From positions 43,452,066 through 43,516,065 of the forward strand of contig NC_080042.1 of the NCBI RefSeq assembly GCF_012489685.1: a stretch of 64,000 nt of DNA. The letters are read 5' to 3'. Below are positions 1 through 10,174 of this stretch, piece after piece. The notes beneath the pieces are model-generated. The model ran no database searches. It saw nothing but the letters and a program-made list of their open reading frames with translations, and was not told where the DNA came from. This DNA is from Lotus japonicus (lineage: Eukaryota; Streptophyta; Magnoliopsida; Fabales; Fabaceae). Both the position numbers and the translations under genes were made by a program. Numbering within the stretch: the stretch's first letter is position 1; each line of letters begins with the position of its first letter.

Positions 1-813
1 TATCAACATGGTTAGTCTTTAACATGAGATTGAAAACAGAAAATCTTACCATATCCTTACCAACTCGAAGAATGAGATGACCCTTGTCGACATCAATCTT
101 AGCTCTACCAGTAGTTAAGAATGGTCGGCCAAGAATGAGAGGGATCTTCTCATCTTCTTCCATGTCAAGCACCACAAAATCCACGGGGAACGCTTACTTG
201 TCGACCCTTACCATTACATCCTCCACGATCCCGTATAATGTCTTTAGGGATCGATCCGCCATTTGCAAGGAGAGCATAGTTGGTTTAACCTCTCATAGAT
301 TCAATCTTTCAAACATGGTGAGCGGCATCAAGTTGATGCTCGCTCCCAAATCACAAAGTGCTCCCACATTCGCCAATCCTTCAATCTCCACCAAAATTGT
401 GAAACTTCCGGGGTCTCTTCTTTTCCTTGGCATTTTCCGCTGTAAGATGACACTACATTCCTCCGTCAACATTACTGTTTCATCAACCTCCTTCTCTTAG
501 TCAAGATATCCTTCATAAACTTAGCATATATAGGCATTTGTTCCAAAGCATCAACAAAAGGAATATTGATGTGGAGTTTTTTGAAAACATCCACAAACTT
601 TGAAAAAAATTTGTCTAAATTTTTCTTAGCCAATGCTTTAGGAAAAGGAACATTGCTAGTTTCAGGAGTAAGACCAATTGCCTCTTTAGTCTTGATGGGA
701 ATCACAACTTCTCCCTCAACTATCTCCTCATTTTTTTCTCCCTCTGTTTTTTTCTTCAATTCATTCACCACCCTACCACTTCTAGTGGTCACAACAGAGG
801 CATTTTCTTGCAT
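1..813 (-). pseudogene. Athila-like gypsy gag C-terminus and protease relic
   Basis: Minus-strand reading gives the typical linker before plant gypsy proteases, including PFPKALAKKNLDKFFSKF and ALEQMPIYAKFMKDILTK, followed at about 150-365 by an aspartic protease core with CDLGASINLMP and further on [19 protein letters not shown]. These are the landmarks of Athila/Tat gag-pol proteins, where the protease cleaves the polyprotein. The linker (472-813) and the gag body (789-2198) are in different frames. The protease stretch has at least two in-frame stops, near 290 and 200, so it cannot be made. The element runs off the left edge of the window, so reverse transcriptase and integrase, if present, are outside. 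Confidence 0.85.
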
Positions 814-2198
814 AGGATTGGATGTAGTATCGGAAGGGAACCTACCTTGAGGCCTCTCGGATATTTGCTTGGCAAGTTGGTCAAATTGATTCCGTAGGTT
901 TTTAATAGCCGCCTCTTGGTTCTTGTAATTATTCTAAGTTCGGTTGATGAAAGTCTCAGCCATCTCTTCCAAACTCTTCTTGCTACCACCACCATCAACT
1001 TCACCTCGCTCTTGAGGCTGTCTTGAGGTTTGGCCTTGGAAACCTTGATTGGGAGATTGCCTTTGTTTCTCCATCCAGGATTGTAAGTATTTGAAAATGG
1101 GTCATTACGAAATTGGCCCATGGCTTTGACTTCCTCATTATCAGGTTTAGTCTCAGTGCATCCTTCACTATCATGAGGCCTTCCACAAGTCACACACTTC
1201 ACTTTGGCAATTCTACCACCGATCAGTTTGGTGGTCTTCATTGTGTTATGAATCTCCGCAATTTGCTTGGAGAGTTGCTTGTTGGAGGCCATGAGTTGAT
1301 CATAGGCTTCAACTGCTAGCAGTCCTCTTCGGGCTTGGCGATCATTATTAGAGTTCATAGCTCTCACAACCATCTTTTCGATCAATTCATACCCAACTTG
1401 TGGAAGAAGGGCATCAAACTCTCCATTTGAAGCCGCGTCCAAACCAAACCTTGAAGAATATTTGAGGCCAACATAAAACTTAGCCACTTGCTCCGCTTGG
1501 GTGAGGTTGTGCTGTGGGAACTTCCTCAAAAGCTTTTTGAAGCGCTCCCAAGCTTCATAGAGATTTTCATCGGCCACTTGGACAAACGTCATTATATCAT
1601 TCTTCAACTTTCTCAAAAGAGCTCTCAGGACAAATCTAGTGGTGAACTTCTCGGCAAGATCTTCCCAAGATGTTATGCTACCTTGGGGCTGTGAATTCAA
1701 CCACTCCTCTATTATGTCCCTCAACGAGAATGGGAACAAACTCAGGCGGTTTGTGTCCGCTGAGACGTTCTGAACTTTGTAGGTGTTACAGTTGTGGATA
1801 AACCGCTCCTTATGTGCATGAGGGTCTTCGAGGGCACCTCCACCGTATTGGTTATGGCTCACCAAATTTATGAATGCCGGTCTTAGCTCAAAGTTTCCCA
1901 TGCCATCCGGGAAAACTATGCTACCGGAATAGTAGTAGCCTATGAGTCTTGTAAGATCTCTCAAAGAGCGATTGACATTTTCTGCCTCTTGCTCTATGAG
2001 TCTTTGAGCAAGAGCCTCTTGCACCCTTTCGTTTATGTGCGCTTGAATCTCCTCTTCCGTCATTTGGGCAGCCATGGAGGCAACCTCAGCAGCTCTTTGC
2101 TGACCTCGACGATGGTGGAGAGTACGTTCAGGCTCTGGATCAAACACCAATGACTTCGTGTCAAGCCTACCTTGCATACACTGAAATAACAAAGCCAA
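789..2198 (-). pseudogene. Athila-like Ty3/gypsy gag
   Basis: A 469-codon frame with a retrotransposon gag domain in its middle: DPHAHKERFIHNCNTY, LFPFSLRDIIEEWLNSQPQG and ENLYEAWERFKKLLRKFP match the conserved gag core of Athila-type elements, which forms the virus-like particle. A zinc-knuckle-like CVTCGRPHDSEGC follows. Near 1050 the frame slips: the expected continuation (NQGFQGQTSRQ and then KNLRNQFDQLAKQISERPQG) lies in another frame down to 813, with a stop near 944. So the gag is frameshifted and dead. The N-terminus before about 2070 is not typical and the true start is unclear. No LTR or primer-binding site was recognised upstream on this strand, where a MITE pair begins at 2288. 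Confidence 0.85.
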
Positions 2199-2289
2199 AG
2201 AAAAGGTTAGTAAATTTGTCTAATATCAAAGTATTTTAAATAGTTTTGACTACATAATTAATTATTTTTTGCTTATTGACTACTTTATA

Positions 2290-2617
2290 CTCCCTCTGTT
2301 CCTTTTTAGGCTTAAATGCAATTTTGGACCCCAAGTTTACATTTTTTGCGATTGTTGACCATGATCTTATTTTTCTACGAACCGAGACCCTCTCCAAGCA
2401 AAAAGACCAGCCATCTTCTGCATGCAAATTGCCTGGAGAGGGTCTCGTTTCGTAGAAAAATAAGATTAGGGTCAGCAATCGCAAAAAATGTAAACTTGGG
2501 GGTCTAAAAGTGCATTTAAGCCTCCTTTTTATAAGATGACACAAAAAAAAAACTGATTCTTATGAAAAGGAACAACCTACACCCCTCTTTTGGTTCTTAT
2601 AAAAAGAACCGAGGGAG
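2290..2617. mobile_element. Stowaway-type MITE (interrupted)
   Basis: Ends are inverted copies, CTCCCTCTGTTCC on the left and GGTTCTT...GAGGGAG on the right, flanked by TA at 2288-2289 and 2618-2619. That is the signature of Stowaway (Tc1/mariner-derived) MITEs. The left arm CCTTTTTATAAGA is interrupted by a second element at 2309-2522; removing it restores pairing with the right arm. Confidence 0.85.
2309..2522. mobile_element. Mutator-type foldback MITE nested in the Stowaway
   Basis: A 214-bp near-perfect hairpin begins GGCTTAAATGCA and ends TGCATTTAAGCC. Almost the whole element is inverted repeat. It is flanked by the identical 9-bp sequence TCCTTTTTA at 2300-2308 and 2523-2531, the target-site length made by Mutator-like transposases. 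It must be younger than the Stowaway it interrupts. Confidence 0.88.
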
Positions 2618-2861
2618 TATTAATTACTTCTTAGAAACGTGCTAATCTCATTTTAACATTTCTTATCATCCTCAAGTTTCTACCCTTGACACAACTGAAG
2701 ATATGACGTTTCATGGAGCAAGTGCACGAATTTGCGCATACAATTTATGCGTTCATGGACACCAATACAACCATAAGTAAGAAATTCAGGTATTAAATGT
2801 TTGTGTTATGGGTTCATATGTGCTTAATAAAATTCATCGTGGCGAGTTTTGTTTCCTAGTG

Positions 2862-3943
2862 TGTTGACACGTCAGAGAAGCAGAAAAGTCTGCGTATCTT
2901 TGAAATCTCAACTGCCAATCTCGAAACGTCACCTCACATCATAAAGTCACAGAATCCGAACCAACCCTACGTTACAACGTCCCTCAAGATTGCACCACTT
3001 GCTTTCTACAAGGCAATCATTGCCCCTTGTCATCATGAAGCGCGACTCCGCATCATCCACAGGCAACGAAGCAGTTGCTCGAGTTCTACACGCGTCCTGT
3101 GCCAACAGTCATCCCTATCTTATAAAGACCCTCATTCTCCACCATTTACCACTTTCGAAACCTCCACTTTTCTCGTCCTTAATCTCCTCCAAAAGGTCTC
3201 CGGCCAGTCTCCATTCCCGCTCTGTCGCTTTCCATCCTCTCGGTTATCCCCTGTTCACCTCCTTCCTTGGTGAGTCCTCTTCTTTGCCTACTGCATCTTG
3301 CTTCTAAACCCCCCACCCTTTTTACCTTCCTTCCTGGCATCCAAACGCCAAACCAGGAACTCCTCTCGCCACGCCGCTCCGGCTTTCTCCACGGCAGGCA
3401 CCAACGCCCAGGGTGCCAACTGAACCTTCTTCCCCCAGCGGGGTCCCTCTCGAGTCATCGACCAAACCTTCTGGCTCAAAAATTTTGCCACCCTTCCTCT
3501 TTTTGCCGAAACGACCCTTCCCCAAGAGGCCATCGACCAACCCTCTGTCTATGAGAACCATAATTTTGTCTCAGATATTTCCTCGGAGATCGGGGGCTTT
3601 TGTCACGAGGTTCCACTGGACAACATCCTTATCTAGACTGGGCGAGCTCCCCAGAGGGCCTCGCCCAGGGTCACCCACCTCGTGGCGGTCACTCAAGCTC
3701 AGAGTTGGGCCTCCCCGTGAGGCCCAAATGGCCCATTAAGGGTAGTCGATTCACAAGGCCCAACCCCTAGCCTATAAATAGGGAGAGGTTACCATTTGTA
3801 AGAGACTCTTAGCTCATTTCTCAATAACAAACTCTAAATTCAGTTACACTCTCTCTCTCTCTCTAGGTAGTTACACATTCCCTCTCATAGCAATCCCTGC
3901 ACTATAGGTACTACACCCTATCTCTATGTTCTTGGAAAGAACA
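2862..3943 (+). repeat. Probable 5' LTR of a gypsy element
   Basis: The right end is well placed, because CTTGGAAAGAACA is followed directly by a primer-binding-like motif. The left end is inferred from a TGTTGACACG that pairs with the terminal AACA, giving 1,082 bp. A TATA box, CCTATAAATAGGG, lies at 3771-3783, followed by a CT-rich leader, as expected for an LTR promoter. Short ORFs in this stretch show no protein signature. No matching 3' LTR was found in the window. Confidence 0.5.
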
Positions 3944-3945
3944 TT

Positions 3946-3962
3946 TGGCGCCGTTTGTGGGG
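3946..3962 (+). promoter_or_regulatory. Gypsy primer-binding site
   Basis: TGGCGCCGTTTGTGGGG sits just after the LTR end. TGGCGCCG-type sites are characteristic of plant Tat/Athila-lineage gypsy elements and bind the tRNA that primes minus-strand synthesis. It orients the element on the plus strand. Confidence 0.7.
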
Positions 3963-4087
3963 ACCAGTGAATTTCGATTCCTAGACTACGTGGATTGCTT
4001 TACAATCGAGAGAAGTTCATAATTCTGTGACATTCTTTGAGTTTTAGTTGTTTTCGGTTTGATTTTCTTGTTTACGGTTGATTTTCT

Positions 4088-5056
4088 ATGGAAACTCGTT
4101 GTCGTCGGCGTAGTGAGGCAAATGAGGAGAGGCGCGGTTCACCGCCGCGTCGTGTGAGAGGAAGACCCCGTCGTGAGGAGGTCCGTCGCGAGGAGTCTGA
4201 GCAACTGACTCCTCCTCCGCCTCCACCGCCTCCTCCTCCTCCCTCTCCAACGCCTCCGCTGCCTTCTCCGCCAACCTCACCTTCGCAACAAGGAACTCCG
4301 GAGAATTCCCCGATCCTTGCAGAAGACGGATCACCGCAGCCTCAGAGGCCAGGTACTCATAGAGATTGACAGCGTTTGATCCGCAACGTCGACACCATTC
4401 GACAACAAAATGACTATTTGCAAGAGCAGCTTGACTACCTCGGCCACGACCAGCAGGACGAGGGAGTGCGAGAGGCGGAAGCTGTAGTGGAGTTCGAGCC
4501 TTTCTCGGCGGCGGTGAGAGAAGTCGCAATTCCAGACAATATGAAGAATCTCATCCTGGAATCTTACAGTGGAAAGATGGATCCGAAGGATCACCTCCTA
4601 TATTTCAACACGAAGATGGGGATTAGTGCGGCTTCGGACGCGGTGAAATGCAGGATGTTTCCATCAATGTTCAAAGGCACAGCGATGGCGTGGTTCACCA
4701 CTCTACCTCGCGGATCTATCACGAACTTCCGTGTTTTCTCCTCAAAGTTTCTTATTCATTTTTCTGCGAGCAAGCTCTAGCAAATCACGATCGATGACCT
4801 GTACAACGTTCGTCAGATGGAAGGAGAAACTCTAAAGCAATATGTGGCGAGGTACAACGCAGCGTCTGTCAAGATCGAGGAATTAGAGCCGCATGCTTGT
4901 GCGAGAGCCTTCAAGAACGATCTGCTGCCTGAAATGTTGAACAACAAGCTAAGCAGGAAACCAACTCATTCAATGGAGGAGATTCGTGCGCGGGCAAACA
5001 CCTGCATTTTGGACGAGGAGGACGACGCGTTCAAAAGAAAGTACGCGAAAAACTAA
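4088..5056 (+). pseudogene. Ty3/gypsy gag (Tat/Ogre-like), broken
   Basis: One frame runs through an arginine-rich N-terminus, a run of 11 prolines, then a gag domain: NMKNLILESYSGKMDPKDHL, FNTKMGISAASDAVKCRMFP, GTAMAWFTTLPRGSITNFRVF and later YVARYNAASVKIEE. This is the capsid-type gag typical of Tat/Ogre elements. The same frame is interrupted by stops at about 4367 (TGA) and 4778 (TAG), so it is a pseudogene. It lies about 130 bp downstream of the primer-binding site, as gag should. After 5056 the similarity ends abruptly and no protease, integrase or reverse transcriptase follows, so the element is truncated. Confidence 0.85.
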
Positions 5057-6298
5057 GTTTTTCTAAAGTATCATCAGCGCTAGCACCATCCACCCCAAAG
5101 GTGTCTTCTTCCCTCACAAGAACTGAACAAGCTTCCACGAAATCTTGAGTGCCATTAACATTAACAAAGCCACCGACAGAGCAAGCGCCAACCTCAAAGA
5201 CTGAATGCGATAGACGAAAAAAGCCGAGCCCACCGCAACACAGAGTACCAACATCTTAAGCAGAAGATATTGGACCCCCATCATCCTCCTTGGAAGTCAA
5301 AAATTCACCCGCCGCAAGCCTAACAGAAGTGCATTATGAAGAAACCGAAGAATAGATAACAGATTGAAGAAGCAGATAATCATTAAACCAAGTCCAAAAA
5401 TTACTCCTAGAACCAAAGGGAGCAATCAATGATATTTTAAAATTCAAATTCCCCATCTCCAAGGAAATCAAACCGTCCCTTACATTAATCCTTTGGATAA
5501 CTCATTCCTTTAAAAGCAACTAAATAATCATGATTAAGATGACGTGGAGAAGGCTGAATCCATGCCGCTTCGGCTAACTCCACGCCGCTTCAGCCACCAC
5601 GGGTGGCGCCGCACCGCCAGCCCAAGCATCCATCTCAGGAAACAAAAAAACGTCGCTCACACGTGGCTCCTTAAGGCAGATGAAGACATGACACCTAAAA
5701 TGATGTGTACCGATAAACAGACAAGCTCTGATTGAGTCAACATTCATATATTTGTATTAATATTTTCATTTATAAATTTTAAATGTTAATATTATTATCA
5801 TTATTTGCAAAGTAATAATTCAGACAGTTCTCAACTCATCTTCTCCTCCCTGTATTTCCAAAATTTTGTTTCTAAACCTACATGTGGAAACCTGCACCAT
5901 CATTTCAATCGTTGGCTGATCACGATCTCTAGATGTCATTGCACCATCATTTCAATCATTGGCTGATCACGATCTCTAGATGTCATCCTCCCGGTCATCA
6001 ATAAGCCTTGACAAGTAAAACCCTATCGCAAACAAGAATAATCTACTGGGCCACTTACCGCAGATAATTCAACTTTTTTTGTCTTTTGAGTGGACAGTCA
6101 TTGATTATAAAACTCATAACTCAGAAGTCAGAATTCATCTTGGTGTACTGAATAACCACTCGCCGACAGTCATTGATTTACAAATCTCATAACTCATCTT
6201 GCTGTACTTAATAATCACTCGCCACTCAATCATTGCTTGCACTAGTTGAAGTTGTCTAGCTGAGCTCTTTGCATTCACAAATTTCAGGTTCGAGTATC
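5057..6298. other. Intergenic spacer upstream of TNL1
   Basis: No complete gene is visible. The minus strand of about 5080-5300 has a coding-like composition (a mostly open frame with one stop) and could be a LINE or retrotransposon linker relic, but no domain was recognised. A 47-bp tandem repeat lies at 5893-5986. The last 200 bp hold two imperfect copies of a roughly 60-bp block beginning CAGTCATTGAT, then the TNL1 leader, which resembles the TNL3 leader (AGTTGTCTAGCTGAGCTCT). Confidence 0.5.
5893..5986. repeat. 47-bp tandem duplication
   Basis: Two abutting 47-bp copies, 5893-5939 and 5940-5986, start TGCACCATCATTTCAATC and differ at one base (GTTGGC versus ATTGGC). Confidence 0.95.
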
Positions 6299-9200
6299 AT
6301 GGAAAAGGGAAGAGCAGAATCCTCATCTTCTTTCAAACACGAGTGGACATACGATGTCTTCCTTAGTTTCAGAGGTGAAGACACCAGGTTCAATATCACA
6401 GGCAATATCTATAATTCTCTGGTCAAAAAAGGGATTCACACTTTCATGGATGATGAAGAGCTTAGAAAAGGGAAAAAAATTACACCAGCTCTTCTAAAGG
6501 CAATTCAGAAATCCAGAATTGCAATAATCATTTTCTCTAAGAATTATGCATCATCCACGTATTGCTTGGATGAACTTGTTGAGATTCTTAAGCTTGTCAA
6601 TGCAGAAGGTAGATTGGTATTGCCAGTTTTTTATGATGTGGATCCATCACTAGTTCGCCATCAGAGAGGAACTTATTCAGAAGCCATGGCGAAACATGAG
6701 GAAAGGTTCCCAAAAAACAAGGGCAAGGTACAAAAGTGGAGAGGAGCTTTACGTGAAGCAGCTGATCTCTCAGGCTGGCATTTCCAAAACGGGTATCTCA
6801 CACTTTCCATTCATATATATATATGTTATTGCCTCTGCTTTGATTGAGTTAAGTTATGTTCACACCTTTGCACTCAACACTTCTAGAGAGATATAGGAAT
6901 CTAGGAAGAGAAATTAGTGATATGATATGTGATGCGATCGAAACTGTAGAGGGGGGACAGGAAGAAAAACAAGGTGGAAATGAATTGTAAGAGATGGTAG
7001 AGTGTGAAAATATCACAACTCGCTTTAATTTTCTGTTTGCCTAATGAATTTCGTGTTAAGAATAATGTGTAAATTGATATAAAGATGAATGAAATTGACT
7101 TAATAGAGAAATTAATTTATGATGAGTAATTCATTTTCATTGAAGTGTTAAACTAAAGGAAATTCCAACTTTTTAATGGACAGTTCTGAGTCAGAATATA
7201 AGCTTATTGATAAGATTGTTGAAGAGGTCTCGAAAAAGATCAATCGAGTTCCTTTGCATGTTGTTGATAATCCAGTTGATCTAGACTCTGCGGTGCTTCA
7301 AGTGAGTTCTCTCCTTGGACTTGGGTCTGAAGTGATCATGGTAGGTATTTACGGATTTGGAGGACAAGGTAAAACAACAATTGCCCGTGCTGTGTATAAC
7401 TTGATTGCTGACCAATTTGAAAGTTTGTGTTTTCTTGCTGACATAAGAGAAACGGCAATTGGTAAGCTTGGCCTTGTACAACTCCAAGAAACTCTTCTTT
7501 CTGAAATACTTGGAGAGAAAGACATCAAAGTTGGAAATGTCAATCAAGGAATTCCAATAATCAAAAGGAGCTCAATTGAAGGCACTCGCGGAGGAATTGA
7601 TTGGTTTGGCTCTGGCAGTAAGATCATTATCACAACAAGAGACAAACAATTGTTAAATTCTCATGGAGTAGTAAGATTACACGAGGTTAAACTGTTGAGC
7701 CATCAAAAAGCTCTTGAACTGTTTAGTTGGCACGCCTTTAAAAGTCATGAAGTTAAAAGTGGTTATGTGAAAATTTCAAAGCGTGCAGTTTCTTATGCAC
7801 GTGGCCTTCCATTGGCTTTGGAAGTCATAGGTTCTCACTTATGCGATAAAAGTTTAGATGAATGTAAGTCAGCATTGGATAAATATGAAAAAGTTCCTCA
7901 TCAAGATATCCATGAAATTCTTAAAGTAAGCTTTGATGGTTTGGGGGATGATGAGAAAGGAATTTTCCTTGACATTGCTTGTTTCTTCAACAAAGGCGAA
8001 GTGGAGTATGTAAAACAAATGTTACATGCTCATGGATTTCATGCAGAAGATGGTATTAGAGTATTAGCTGGTAGATCTCTTATAAAGATTGATAGTTGTG
8101 TAGCAAAACTGAGAATGCATGCCTTAGTTCAAGACATGGGTAGAGAAATTGTACGACAAGAGTCAATACGTGAGCCTGGTGGACGTAGTAGATTATGGTT
8201 TGACGAAGACATCATTCATGTTTTGGAGGAAAATACGGTATGTGTGAAATTATAATCATCTCTGCATTTCTTCTCTTTTTCACTTCTTTATTTATCCTTT
8301 GTTATATATATCCTTTAGATCTCAATATTCTTATTCCTCCTTTCTCAATTTCATGTTCAATGAAGTTTATCAAAAACATAATATACTTCGTTTTTATATT
8401 GGTAAATTTTATAAAATATGTAGATGATATAGCTAACTTGCACATTGTGTGATTAAATTGTACTTTGGCCATGGAAGGGAACTGAGAAAGTTGAACTGAT
8501 AATGCTTGATGGTTGCAAAAACAAAGAAGTGCAGTGCAGTGGAAAAGCCTTCATGAAGATGAAAAACCTGAGAATTCTAGTGGTTGACAATGCAGTGTTT
8601 TCTACAGGGCCCAAACGTTTACCAAATAGTTTGAAGGTGCTTAGTTGGAATTGTTATCCATCACAGTCTTTACCCTCTGATTTCAATCCTAAACAACTTG
8701 AGATGCTACATATGAGAGAAAGCTGCCTTGAATTCTTCCAACCTCCCAAGGCATGTAGCAGTTTCAATTTTTTTTAGATATTATGAATTTCCACCTAATA
8801 ATTGATAACTTGAGTTGTTTGCCTTTATTCTGCAGATGTTGAAAACCTTAACTGTACTTTATTTTGAAAAATGCAAGTTCTTAACCGAATTGCCAAGCCT
8901 AAGTGGAGCAACATTCTTGAAGAAGCTGTCCCTTGATAACTGCACAAAGTTAGTTAAAGTTCATGATTCAGTTGGGTTTCTCAAGAATCTCCACTGCTTG
9001 AGCGCTAAAGGATGCACCCAGCTAGAAAATCTGGTGCCCTGCATCAAGCTGGCATCTCTAGAAATTCTAGATCTCCAGGGGTGCTCACGTCTAAAGAGAT
9101 TTCCGGAAGTATTGGGAAAGATGAAGAAAATAAGAGAAATTAATTTAGACAAGACTGCCATAGACAAGTTGCCATTATCTATTGGAAATCTTATTGGGCT

Positions 9201-10056
9201 TGAACAATTGTCCATCAAGAAACGCGGAAAGCATGTTATTCAGCTACCAGACAGTATCCATGCATTGACTAAAGTTGTGGTGGTTACGAGTGACAAGCCT
9301 CAGGGCTTTAGATTTTTTAGAAGGAGCCATAAGAATGAAAGATTGGGCTCAGAAATATCACCAAGTTCAATGCTTGTTTATCAAGGTGCTCGGCGAGAAA
9401 TGAGTGATTTCACCACCTTTGATGTGTATTATTCGTTCATGAGCCCCAATAATGTTATCGAAGTATGTATTCCCATGCCTCTAGTGCATCATGATTTTGA
9501 AATGTTGTTCCCAAAGATGCCAACCGATTTCCAGAACCGACTTACTAAATCATCAATGTGCTTCTCATTTCGAAAGAAGTTCCCTAGGATCGCCCTATGT
9601 TACCATGTTAGTCCCAACTCTACTGGAAGCCTGATGTCGGATTTCAAGTTCAGCGTACTCATTAATGGCGCCAAACAGTTCAGTTCTTCATGTGCCTGCA
9701 TAGCTCATTCAACACGGGGCCTAATATTTTGGTGTGATCTACAGAGCAAAGTGGATGAGGTATTTACAGAACATGATTGGAATGAAGTTGAAATTCAATG
9801 GGAGTTAAACAAACAGAAATCAAATTCTAAAAGTGGAACAATGGACGATCACTGGGAGGGAAATGGATGTTTATGCTGGACCCTAATCGGTCTCTACAAA
9901 AAAGGAAACAACAAGCAAAGAGTTAAATTTGAAAATCCTACGTCAGATTTTCCATTGCCCTGCTGCTCCCCTACTACACTTTTACACGCGATGGGTCATC
10001 AGATAAAGCTTCAATCACACGTCTTAAAAAGTGAAAATGAAGTGAAGAGAAGATAG
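6299..10056 (+). CDS. TNL1: TIR-NBS-LRR receptor lacking kinase-2
   Basis: A nucleotide-binding immune receptor of four exons: 6299-6792, 7184-8237, 8478-8750, 8836-10056, all joining in frame to about 1,013 aa. Exon 1 is a TIR domain (YDVFLSFRGEDTRF; catalytic Glu in STYCLDELVEI). Exon 2 is NB-ARC with P-loop GFGGQGKTT at about residue 222, FLADIRE, GSGSKIIITTR, GLPLALEVIGS and a terminal MHA where MHD is expected. Against TNL3 it lacks 17 residues covering the whole kinase-2 (Walker B, LLVLDDVD) motif, an in-frame 51-bp deletion at about 7570. Exons 3-4 hold a short LRR and a C-JID-like post-LRR domain. The intron after exon 3 needs a GC donor. The start matches that of TNL3. A 174-bp insertion changes the last about 20 residues. 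Open but probably ATPase-defective. Confidence 0.85.
7568..7573 (+). other. Kinase-2 deletion junction in TNL1
   Basis: Where TNL3 has AAAAGGAGGCTCAAAC followed by codons for VLLVLDDVDK, TNL1 reads AAAAGGAG then CTCAATTGAAGG, which aligns to the sequence after the motif. Fifty-one bases are missing and the frame is kept. Short GCTCAA-like homology at both ends suggests microhomology-mediated loss. Confidence 0.8.
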
Positions 10057-10174
10057 AGATAGGAAAAAAAGAGAAAGTAAAAGATATCATAGATGATATG
10101 ATTGAAAGAGAAGAGAGATAGATAGAAAGTGAAGTGGAAATGAAGTGGATGGGTGAATGAACGGTAGCCCTATG
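10001..10174. mobile_element. Purine-rich 174-bp insertion at TNL1 3' end
   Basis: Present in TNL1 but absent from the matching place in TNL2. It is flanked by TCATC at 9996-10000 and 10175-10179, a possible 5-bp target duplication. The insert is strongly purine-rich and supplies the last residues and stop codon of TNL1. No clear terminal inverted repeats were seen, so the class is unknown. Confidence 0.5.

Noticed and set aside
84..500. Plus-strand open frame of 138 codons
   Set aside because: It is the reverse of the gypsy protease region, whose minus-strand reading has the DLGASIN and LILGRPF motifs.
2990..3740. Several overlapping short ORFs on both strands
   Set aside because: They lie in the probable LTR, have no domain, and follow from GC-rich composition.
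4086..4594. Minus-strand ORFs of 147 and 87 codons
   Set aside because: They are antisense to the gag coding frame, whose plus-strand reading has clear gag motifs.
6103..6300. Upstream in-frame ATG at 6269 as TNL1 start
   Set aside because: The ATG at 6299 matches the start of TNL3 in sequence and distance to the TIR domain; the extra ten codons are not conserved.
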